A stretch of 20,520 bases of DNA, taken from Candidatus Nanopelagicales bacterium. GTDB lineage: Bacteria > Actinomycetota > Actinomycetes > S36-B12. Under the pieces are notes generated by a model. That model had not been told where the DNA came from. It was given only the letters and a program-made list of their open reading frames with translations, and ran no database searches. Position 1 is the stretch's first letter. The number at the start of each line of letters is the position of its first letter. The position numbers and the translations under genes were made by a program. This document shows positions 6,724-11,838 of this stretch, in pieces. The stretch spans positions 1 to 20,520 of the forward strand of contig JAGYJP010000018.1 of NCBI GenBank assembly GCA_018402075.1, in the 5' to 3' direction.

Positions 6724-6837
6724 ATGGAGAAATTACTGGTTTTCGGTGACGATGGATCCGGCGGCGCGGACACCGCGTGGGAATGGGTGTGCGCTCAGGA
6801 GTGGACCGGGTGGAGGTTCTGTCGATTCAACCGTTGA
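6724..6837 (+). pseudogene. 5' fragment of the universal stress protein gene, separated by a frameshift
   Basis: ATG 6724 opens a 37-codon frame beginning MEKLLVFGDDGSGGADTAW and continuing EWVCAQEWTGW. This is a recognisable start of a universal stress protein (first beta strand, D-D-G-S nucleotide-binding residues, A-W-x-W helix). The frame then runs into a TGA at 6835. The continuation of the domain (VEVLSIQP) is found in another frame from about 6810. A net loss of one base, or gain of two, near 6805-6813 accounts for the break. It could be a real mutation or a sequencing or assembly error. Confidence 0.7.
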
Positions 6838-7517
6838 GCAAAACCAATCCCACGACCCAGCCTGCCCGTTCCTGGCAACCCGAACATCCGCGCCTTGCTC
6901 CTCCTGACACCCGCATCAGCAGTGTCGAATATTTGGTGGCGGACGGGAAGCCGCAGGAGGTTCTATCCGCCGTTCACGCAGATCTTGTGGTGGTGGGTCC
7001 TCGAGGTGCGGGAATTCGAAAGAAGATGCACCTGGGAAGTGTTGCCGAAGCACTCATTTTTTCTCCGAACTCACCGGTGATTATTGCTCGCGGAAATTCC
7101 ACGGTGAAAAACGTCACCCTCGCTGTCGATGGTTCAACCCATGCATCAACGGCCATGAAATTCTTGGGCTCCATGCCGTGGATCTCCAGTGTCCACGTCA
7201 GCGTTATTGCGGTCGATGAAGGTGATGGCCTCGGTGCTCAGGCGACCAGGGTTGCCGGCAAGTACTTCGAGGACTTGGGGGTTGCAGTGAAGACCGTTGT
7301 AAAAATCCCACATGAACTTGATCTGACCATCAATGTGTGTCGGGATCTAGATGAATTCATTGTCAACAATCCATGCGATCTTGTCGCTCTGGGTACCCAA
7401 GGACTTCGCGGTGTGAATCGACTGAGAATTGGATCGGTGGCAAGTCACGTTGCCCACCATGTGGGGTGCTCGATTCTGCTGGTTCGTGATCAATCGCTCT
7501 CATCAGTGTTTCCTTAA
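6777..7517 (+). CDS. Universal stress protein, two UspA domains; 5' end broken by a frameshift
   Basis: The frame from about 6810 carries most of a two-domain universal stress protein. Each domain has the ATP-binding signature G-2X-G-9X-G-S: GPRG plus nine residues plus GS near the end of domain 1, and GTQG plus nine residues plus GS near the end of domain 2. Each is followed by the final strand (SPVIIAR; CSILLVR). Such ATP-binding proteins support survival under starvation, hypoxia or other stress. The first strand of domain 1 is in a different frame starting at 6724, so the natural gene was probably 6724-7517. The nominal GTG at 6777 has no ribosome binding site and is unlikely to be a true start. 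The 3' end overlaps the minus-strand glycosylase-type gene convergently by 155 nt. Family is certain, intactness doubtful. Confidence 0.8.
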   Translation: MGMGVRSGVDRVEVLSIQPLSKTNPTTQPARSWQPEHPRLAPPDTRISSVEYLVADGKPQEVLSAVHADLVVVGPRGAGIRKKMHLGSVAEALIFSPNSPVIIARGNSTVKNVTLAVDGSTHASTAMKFLGSMPWISSVHVSVIAVDEGDGLGAQATRVAGKYFEDLGVAVKTVVKIPHELDLTINVCRDLDEFIVNNPCDLVALGTQGLRGVNRLRIGSVASHVAHHVGCSILLVRDQSLSSVFP

Positions 7518-8355
7518 GTCGCTCACGCAGCGGTTCAGCCTGAGCGGCGATTTCACGTTGCCATTCAACGTATTCCCCGCGGCCCGCTTTTGTTTCAATA
7601 GGAATTGGGGTGTAGTTGTAATCGGTGAGGTCATAGGGCGAAGCCTGCATGTCCACGGTCCGGGTACGCACGGCAAGTTCAAAGCAATCGAGAACCAAGT
7701 CGCCGGGTACCAGTTGTTGGAGCCACATGCAATATTTATAGAGATCCATGTTGGCGTGCAGGCAACCGCGTTGATCCAGTTGTGTTTGATTCTCACGAGT
7801 GGGAATGAGCCCGGCGTCATTGGCATTCAGTGGCGCAGCCTCAGGGGTGAAGAATCGGAACGCATCAATATGGGTGCAGCGCAGTCCTACCTGCTCCACG
7901 GTATCCGCGATCTGCTGGGGGCTGAGTCTTAGTGGGTCAGGGTGACGAATCTCGTTGACGGGTGACTGATAGACCATGGCCCACTCGTGCAATCCGAAAC
8001 AATTAAAAGATGCACTGCGGTTTTGAATTCCCGTGAGTAATTCAACAACAAACTCAATGCGACGGCGGTGTTTGTTGATGTAATCAGGATCAATTGTGAA
8101 TGTGTCACCGGTGCGAGTGAATGCACTGTGTTCGGCATTGAAGTTATCAGTGAATTCAATATCCCACCCGAACCCGGGAAACCACTGTTCTAATTTGGCG
8201 GAGGAGTACGGGTAGTACTCAAAGAGAAAATCAAGAACAGGCTCGCGTTCGCCTGCGACTTTGCGCTGTTTGCGTGGGAGAGTCCAGCGCTCGGCGCGTG
8301 CACGGTGCACTTGCTGGTGGTGATTCCATGCGGTGGACGTAATAACCGGATTCAT
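7363..8355 (-). CDS. Actinobacterial '3-methyladenine DNA glycosylase'-annotated protein
   Basis: The product has 330 residues. The region from about residue 15 on (RARAERWTLPRKQRKVAGEREPVLDFLFEYYPY split over two conserved blocks, then FPGFGW) and the later HIDAFRFFTPEAAPLN and DLYKYCMWLQQLVPGDLVLDC segments match an actinobacterial protein family commonly annotated as 3-methyladenine DNA glycosylase. I see no helix-hairpin-helix or known glycosylase fold motif, so the name should be treated with caution. The start is ATG 8355, 10 nt after the stop of the oxidoreductase gene, so they form an operon. Family members usually end near PLRERL. Here about 46 extra residues are read antisense to the stress protein gene, and TGATGA sits in another frame at 7505-7500, suggesting a lost stop. 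Confidence 0.65.
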   Translation of the reverse strand: MNPVITSTAWNHHQQVHRARAERWTLPRKQRKVAGEREPVLDFLFEYYPYSSAKLEQWFPGFGWDIEFTDNFNAEHSAFTRTGDTFTIDPDYINKHRRRIEFVVELLTGIQNRSASFNCFGLHEWAMVYQSPVNEIRHPDPLRLSPQQIADTVEQVGLRCTHIDAFRFFTPEAAPLNANDAGLIPTRENQTQLDQRGCLHANMDLYKYCMWLQQLVPGDLVLDCFELAVRTRTVDMQASPYDLTDYNYTPIPIETKAGRGEYVEWQREIAAQAEPLRERLKETLMRAIDHEPAESSTPHGGQRDLPPIQFSVDSHREVLGYPERQDRMDC

Positions 8356-8365
8356 GCTTCTCGAA

Positions 8366-9541
8366 TCATGTGTGGCGAACCTGGTGCAATCCCACGGCGG
8401 TGCAGCCGGCAATAAATGGTCCAAGTCCAAATGCGCTGATCGGATCAAGTGCACCAACACCTCGAACCTTGCCCGCGGCCGCCATGGCTGCTGCCCATGC
8501 GAGCAATTCGGCGGTGAGTGGATACGGCGCTGGACCTTCCACCTGCACGGTCTCAAGGGGGCGACCAACTAGATCTCGCACCATTGCAACGGCGATGCTG
8601 GTGCCGCGGAAAAGATCCGAGCCGGTTGGTCCTTCGCCGGTTGTGGCCATGGCTCTGTCGGTGACGCGTTGCGTGAGTGCAGATGACCCCGGAATTCTGT
8701 TGAACACCTGCGTGACCCGAGCAACCTTGGAAATCGGCTTACTCCACTTACCCGCCCAGCCCAGAAACACATTGACCTCAAGGAGTGAGGGTGACATGGC
8801 GGGTAGACCGAATTGCTCGGTGCCACCAATGCTGATGCCCCCAACTTTTTTTCCATCTACAAGGGTGAATTCGCAAAAGTCGGTGCCGAGGGCGGCATTC
8901 TTAAGCACGCCATCGCGGAATTGGTATCCGGTTGCGCCCAGGGAAGCAATTGCACTGGCCTGCGTTCCGCTGCTCATGGACATGGGTCCGCGAGTGAAGT
9001 AACCGATATCAATACGTGCCGGAGTATCGCCTCGGTCCCGACAATTGCGTAAGGCAAGTGCTCCGGCGAAGTTCCCGGGAATGAAGTCGTACCCGCACGC
9101 GGGAATAAGGCGGGCACCGGTTGCCGATGCTTGCTTACTTTGCTCGAACACGTGGCGAATAAATCCAGACTCACCGGTGGAGTCAATGTAGGTGCAACCA
9201 GCATGAATGGCAGCGCTTACTGCGGGGGCTCCCACCACGCTGAATGGACCGGCGGTGCTGACCAATACATCTGTGGGATCGGACACTAAGCCGATTACCG
9301 ACTCAGGAATGGTTGCATCGGCCTGCTCCCAGGTGGGTGCTGCGCCCGCAGGTGCAATGCGGGTGAGTTCCCGAGTGAGGTCCTGCAGCCGTTCGGGGTT
9401 TCTTCCCGCCAAGACTGGCGCCAACCCGGCGCGAACCATGGCCTCAGCCGTCAAGCGGCCGGTGAATCCGGTAGCGCCCAACAACACGATTTTGCCCTCG
9501 GAATTCCCGGTGGAACCGTGCTCACCATTTCGCTGCGCCAT
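8366..9541 (-). CDS. Saccharopine dehydrogenase-like NAD(P)-dependent oxidoreductase
   Basis: The product has 391 residues. A Rossmann nucleotide-binding motif GATGFTG is at residues 22-28, after a polar 16-residue leader. VLAGRNPERLQDLTREL follows, then VLVSTAGPFSVVG and TYIDSTGE, the pattern of saccharopine-dehydrogenase-like proteins, including the mycobacterial trans-acting enoyl reductases and their relatives. The C-terminal part (PYPLTAELLAWAAAM) is also typical. The substrate is unknown; most relatives are not true saccharopine dehydrogenases. The ATG at 9541 is 7 nt after a TAGTCT -10 element, so the mRNA is probably leaderless. The glycosylase-type gene follows in the same operon, and a small unknown gene is transcribed divergently. 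Confidence 0.85.
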   Translation of the reverse strand: MAQRNGEHGSTGNSEGKIVLLGATGFTGRLTAEAMVRAGLAPVLAGRNPERLQDLTRELTRIAPAGAAPTWEQADATIPESVIGLVSDPTDVLVSTAGPFSVVGAPAVSAAIHAGCTYIDSTGESGFIRHVFEQSKQASATGARLIPACGYDFIPGNFAGALALRNCRDRGDTPARIDIGYFTRGPMSMSSGTQASAIASLGATGYQFRDGVLKNAALGTDFCEFTLVDGKKVGGISIGGTEQFGLPAMSPSLLEVNVFLGWAGKWSKPISKVARVTQVFNRIPGSSALTQRVTDRAMATTGEGPTGSDLFRGTSIAVAMVRDLVGRPLETVQVEGPAPYPLTAELLAWAAAMAAAGKVRGVGALDPISAFGLGPFIAGCTAVGLHQVRHT

Positions 9542-9548
9542 GTATCCC

Positions 9549-9554
9549 AGACTA
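9549..9554 (-). promoter_or_regulatory. -10 element, leaderless promoter of the oxidoreductase gene
   Basis: TAGTCT on the minus strand is followed by 7 nt and then the ATG at 9541, with no ribosome binding site. It is back-to-back with the plus-strand -10 at 9574-9579, so both divergent promoters fit in about 45 bp. Confidence 0.5.
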
Positions 9555-9573
9555 TTGCGTGAGCGGTGATGGG

Positions 9574-9579
9574 TAATCT
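9574..9579 (+). promoter_or_regulatory. -10 element, leaderless promoter of the small divergent gene
   Basis: TAATCT lies 6 nt before the ATG at 9586. No Shine-Dalgarno sequence is present. This is the same geometry as at several other genes here. Confidence 0.5.
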
Positions 9580-9585
9580 CACGGT

Positions 9586-10008
9586 ATGGAAGCCCCCGAC
9601 GACCCGGTTGTTCGGGCCCAGACCATGGAGTTGGAGCTCACCGCGGCTCTCCACGAGGTGCGCCTCCACTCATTTGTGCAATCAGTGGAAATAACTCCCG
9701 GGCCTGAAGCAATTGTTCAACTGCATGCAACCGAGTTGCCGGCAGATGTGTCTGCCGCACTTATTCGCGAGTGCGCCCAGCGGGGATTGTCTATTGACAT
9801 CAATGCTGAATATCAATTGGTGGTGGCACCTGAATTGACTCTGTCACGAAATGCTGTTTTGGCCTTGGGTCAAGCACTCTCTGATTCACTGACCGCAGTT
9901 GGCTCTGTCAGTGGTGCACCGGAGAAACCTTCACGGGCATCTGAGAAATCACTGTCCCCGCACGAGCGCGATTTGCTGGCAAATGTGCCACCGCACCACG
10001 GTGAGTGA
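9586..10008 (+). CDS. Hypothetical acidic protein
   Basis: I do not recognise this 140-residue protein. The first two thirds look like a compact alpha/beta domain: a helix at about 10-28 (VVRAQTMELELTAALHEVR), a strand with VEITPGPEAIVQL, a helix from about 54 (VSAALIRECAQRGLSIDI), a strand (AEYQLVVAPEL) and a helix (SRNAVLALGQALSDSL). The last third is Ser/Pro/Glu-rich and probably disordered. There is no signal peptide, membrane segment or cysteine. It is transcribed divergently from the oxidoreductase gene and converges on the SAF-domain gene with an 18-nt gap. An intact frame with a clear leaderless promoter supports a real gene. Confidence 0.6.
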   Translation: MEAPDDPVVRAQTMELELTAALHEVRLHSFVQSVEITPGPEAIVQLHATELPADVSAALIRECAQRGLSIDINAEYQLVVAPELTLSRNAVLALGQALSDSLTAVGSVSGAPEKPSRASEKSLSPHERDLLANVPPHHGE

Positions 10009-10026
10009 TGACGGTGAAAGTTATGG

Positions 10027-10455
10027 TCACCTGTTGGTGATAACCACCGAAACATCAGGGGAGATATTTGCGGCCAACTCGGTACCCACACTGTGATCAA
10101 CGGCCACAACGATCACGGCCGAGTTCGTGGAACTGAACCCGCCGGCACCGGGAATGTCAATCACCAGTGCACCGGTTGCAATTACTTCGGGGTAGCCATG
10201 AGCACCGGGTGCGATCAGATCTAGTGTGTCGCCGATATTCACCGCGGCCGTGATCGCAGAAGAACGTAAAGTCACCGGTACCGCTACCTGATCTTGTTCC
10301 AGTGACGGGAGAAATTCACCACTTGCGCTTACCTGGGGGGTGGATCGCAGAGAGACAAAGAGAAACAGCACGGCAAGGGCTGCACTCACCGAACCCAGTA
10401 CCCGTCGGTGTCGGTGAGTGAATTTACGAATCAGTGCGGTGCGTCCGGGTGCCAC
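10027..10455 (-). CDS. SAF-domain protein, membrane-anchored (CpaB/RcpC-like)
   Basis: The product has 142 residues. Residues 1-20 are basic (FTHRHRR), residues 20-36 form one hydrophobic helix (LGSVSAALAVLFLFVSL), and the rest is extracytoplasmic. It contains a SAF-like beta domain: VAVPVTLRSSAITAAVNIGDTLDLIAP is characteristic of the CpaB/RcpC group, with a C-terminal strand VIVVAVDHSVGTELAAN. In pilus systems such proteins help pilus assembly, but no other pilus gene is present. In many Actinobacteria a SAF-domain gene lies next to the fmdB-like gene, as here. The GTG start at 10455 is 6 nt after TAGTGT with TCGACA 17 nt further upstream, so it has its own leaderless promoter and is not dependent on the fmdB transcript. 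Confidence 0.72.
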   Translation of the reverse strand: MAPGRTALIRKFTHRHRRVLGSVSAALAVLFLFVSLRSTPQVSASGEFLPSLEQDQVAVPVTLRSSAITAAVNIGDTLDLIAPGAHGYPEVIATGALVIDIPGAGGFSSTNSAVIVVAVDHSVGTELAANISPDVSVVITNR

Positions 10456-10461
10456 CCTGTG

Positions 10462-10490
10462 ACACTAGATCGCAAGTCACTCGCTGTCGA
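10462..10490 (-). promoter_or_regulatory. Leaderless promoter of the SAF-domain gene
   Basis: On the minus strand TCGACA (10490-10485), a one-mismatch -35, is separated by 17 nt from TAGTGT (10467-10462). The GTG start follows 6 nt later. This is one of the clearest -35/-10 pairs in the window. Confidence 0.6.
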
Positions 10491-10494
10491 ATTA

Positions 10495-10519
10495 TTGTCC
10501 ACAGGTGACTTTCCACAGG
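10495..10519 (+). promoter_or_regulatory. DnaA-box-like sequence with a second partial copy
   Basis: TTGTCCACA at 10495-10503 is the DnaA-box sequence typical of Actinobacteria. The core TCCACAGG is repeated at 10498-10505 and 10512-10519, 14 bp apart. The pair lies between the fmdB-like stop and the SAF promoter. Single boxes occur by chance across a chromosome, so a function is only possible. Confidence 0.35.
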
Positions 10520-10520
10520 C

Positions 10521-10910
10521 TTAATCGGAGGATTTAGATCCGGATGAACCTGATCCGGATGAACCTGAACCGGATGAACCTGATCCGGATTTATCTGAGC
10601 TCTTTGACGGTGTGCTCGTGGAGGTCGTCGATGGTGTTGACGGCGCTGTGGTCGATTTCGATTCCTTGGAACCCGAGTCAGATGAACTCGAGCCCGAGTC
10701 AGATGAACCTGAACCGGATGAACCCGAATTGCTGCGGGAATCGGTGCGGTAGAAGCCGGAACCTTTGAACATGACGCCCACACCGGAGAACTGCTTGCGC
10801 AGTGATTCCTTGCCGCAGTTGGGGCAGGTGGTCAAGGTGGGGTCGGCCATGGATTGCACGATCTCGTGGTGGGTATTGCATTCGGGACACGAGTACTCGT
10901 AGGTGGGCAC
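10521..10910 (-). CDS. FmdB-family zinc-ribbon protein, candidate Ruc-type redox-regulated chaperone
   Basis: The product has 129 residues. The N-terminal domain is a classic FmdB zinc ribbon: MPTYEYSCPEC, with zinc ligands C8 and C11, and CPNC at 29-32, followed by KQFSGVGVMFKGSGFYRTD. Residues about 58-129 are almost only S, G, T, K, P and D and are certainly disordered. This architecture matches the mycobacterial protein Rv0991c (Ruc), described as a chaperone that is activated when its zinc cysteines are oxidised. The CIRCE element 32 nt upstream strengthens that link, since HrcA controls chaperone genes. The start is GTG 10910, with GGAGGAA a few nt upstream. The tail is encoded partly by 15-bp repeats. 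Orthology to Ruc is inferred; the zinc ribbon is certain. Confidence 0.85.
   Translation of the reverse strand: MPTYEYSCPECNTHHEIVQSMADPTLTTCPNCGKESLRKQFSGVGVMFKGSGFYRTDSRSNSGSSGSGSSDSGSSSSDSGSKESKSTTAPSTPSTTSTSTPSKSSDKSGSGSSGSGSSGSGSSGSKSSD
10537..10593. repeat. 15-bp tandem repeats in the tail of the zinc-ribbon gene
   Basis: The unit GATCCGGATGAACCT occurs at 10537-10551 and 10552-10566, with a one-base variant at 10567-10581 and a partial fourth copy. A related degenerate cluster lies near 10675-10730. Read on the minus strand it encodes repeated GSGSS. The number of copies could vary between strains. Confidence 0.75.
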
Positions 10911-10941
10911 ACTTCCTCCAACATCGGTTATGCCATTGCGG

Positions 10942-10968
10942 TTAGCACTCGCAACGATTGAGTGCCAA
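10942..10968 (-). promoter_or_regulatory. CIRCE element (HrcA operator) upstream of the zinc-ribbon gene
   Basis: TTAGCACTC-N9-GAGTGCCAA matches the CIRCE consensus TTAGCACTC-N9-GAGTGCTAA at 17 of 18 arm positions with the exact 9-nt spacer. It lies 32-58 nt upstream of the zinc-ribbon start codon and 62 nt before the divergent crcB. A minus-strand TTGCGA within it, followed 16 nt later by CATAAC, would serve as promoter, so bound HrcA would block transcription. HrcA releases CIRCE on heat shock. Confidence 0.88.
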
Positions 10969-11018
10969 TTGTGCCCTGAAGTGGGGTCTATTGGCTAATC
11001 GAGGTCCGGTTATTCGCC

Positions 11019-11024
11019 TACAGT
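11019..11024 (+). promoter_or_regulatory. -10 element, leaderless promoter of the crcB pair
   Basis: TACAGT is followed by 6 nt and the GTG at 11031, without a ribosome binding site. I do not see a fluoride riboswitch in the 60 nt upstream. Confidence 0.5.
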
Positions 11025-11030
11025 GGTCGG

Positions 11031-11408
11031 GTGCGTGAATCCCAGCGACTGTCCTTGGTGGCTGTGGGCGGCGTGGTGGGGGCTCTCCTGCGTTACGGGG
11101 TGTCAGTGGTTGTGGCTCCCGGCTCGTGGCCGTGGGGCACGTTAATTGTCAACATTATTGGCGCCCTGGCAATAGGTGTCGTGGTCGGGTTATTGGTGCG
11201 CAATGCCACGGCCTCCCCGGTCTGGGGTCCGCTGCTGATCACGGGAGTTTTGGGTGGGTTCACCACGGTGTCCGCCCTCGCATTAGACACTTTCACCCTG
11301 ATCAACTCGGGGGCAACCCTGATGGCAGCGGGGTATTTCGTGTTGACAATTGGTGGCGGTTTTCTCGCGGTCACCGTTGGTCACCACTTGGCAGGTGATC
11401 GCTCGTGA
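11031..11408 (+). CDS. crcB: CrcB/FluC fluoride channel subunit 1
   Basis: This 125-residue protein has four membrane helices and the family motifs: GGVVGALLRYG near the N-terminus, WGTLIVNIIGALAIGVVVG (the Asn-containing helix), and GVLGGFTTVSALALDTF (the broken helix with the Thr/Ser/Phe pore region). FluC proteins are dual-topology dimers that export fluoride passively. In many Gram-positives two diverged adjacent genes encode the antiparallel halves, as here. The stop codon overlaps the start of the second crcB by 4 nt (GTGA), so the two are translationally coupled. The start is GTG 11031, 6 nt after the TACAGT -10. The pore motif has FTTVSA where many relatives have TTFST, a mild divergence. 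The assignment is firm. Confidence 0.92.
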   Translation: MRESQRLSLVAVGGVVGALLRYGVSVVVAPGSWPWGTLIVNIIGALAIGVVVGLLVRNATASPVWGPLLITGVLGGFTTVSALALDTFTLINSGATLMAAGYFVLTIGGGFLAVTVGHHLAGDRS

Positions 11409-11788
11409 GTGCCATGTTTGCAATTGCCCTCGGTGCCCTCATTGGCGCACCCGCTCGCGCAGCCATTGAAAGATTCATTGCAATCAAATTCAGTAACTCC
11501 CGCTTTCCGTGGGCGCTGAGTTTTATCAATATAGCGGGATCATTGATCGCCGGAATCGTATTAGTCGCCACGAGCGGAAATCTTCAACTATTTCTGCTGG
11601 TGGGTTTCGCCGGAACTTTCACAACATTCTCGGGTTGGACACAGGTGATTCGCACCGGGTATCTGGTCAGGCGCAGTCACTCACCCACCTCGGCCGTGAC
11701 GTGGATTATTGCAATCGGGGCGGGTGTCATGGTGGCGTGTGTCGTGGCTGCCTGGATCGGCACACTCGTGGGGTCGGGCTTGCTGTGA
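11405..11788 (+). CDS. crcB: CrcB/FluC fluoride channel subunit 2
   Basis: This 127-residue, four-helix protein is the second half of the fluoride channel pair. FPWALSFINIAGSLIAGIVLV corresponds to the Asn-containing helix 2 region, written here as two blocks FPWALSFINIAG and SLIAGIVLV. GFAGTFTTFSGWTQV is the helix-break/Phe-box region. The N-terminal motif is more diverged (GALIGAPARAAIERF). The two subunits differ in which motifs are well conserved, as expected if they form a heterodimer with each supplying part of the pores. GTG 11405 overlaps the upstream stop. A leaderless promoter for the penicillin acylase gene begins just after the stop codon. Confidence 0.9.
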   Translation: MSAMFAIALGALIGAPARAAIERFIAIKFSNSRFPWALSFINIAGSLIAGIVLVATSGNLQLFLLVGFAGTFTTFSGWTQVIRTGYLVRRSHSPTSAVTWIIAIGAGVMVACVVAAWIGTLVGSGLL

Positions 11789-11826
11789 AATATCCAGCCC
11801 CTGAACATTCACCCCGGTGACCTGAG

Positions 11827-11832
11827 TATTTT
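11827..11832 (+). promoter_or_regulatory. -10 element, leaderless promoter of the penicillin acylase gene
   Basis: TATTTT is followed by 6 nt and the ATG at 11839. No ribosome binding site is present in the 50 nt after the crcB stop. Confidence 0.5.
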
Positions 11833-11838
11833 TGTGAA

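Noticed and set aside
6805..6813. Programmed -1 frameshifting in the stress protein gene
   Set aside because: No slippery heptamer in the correct phase and no obvious downstream structure; family members are not known to use it.
10969..11030. Fluoride riboswitch before crcB
   Set aside because: The conserved crcB-motif pseudoknot sequences are not visible, and the transcript appears leaderless.
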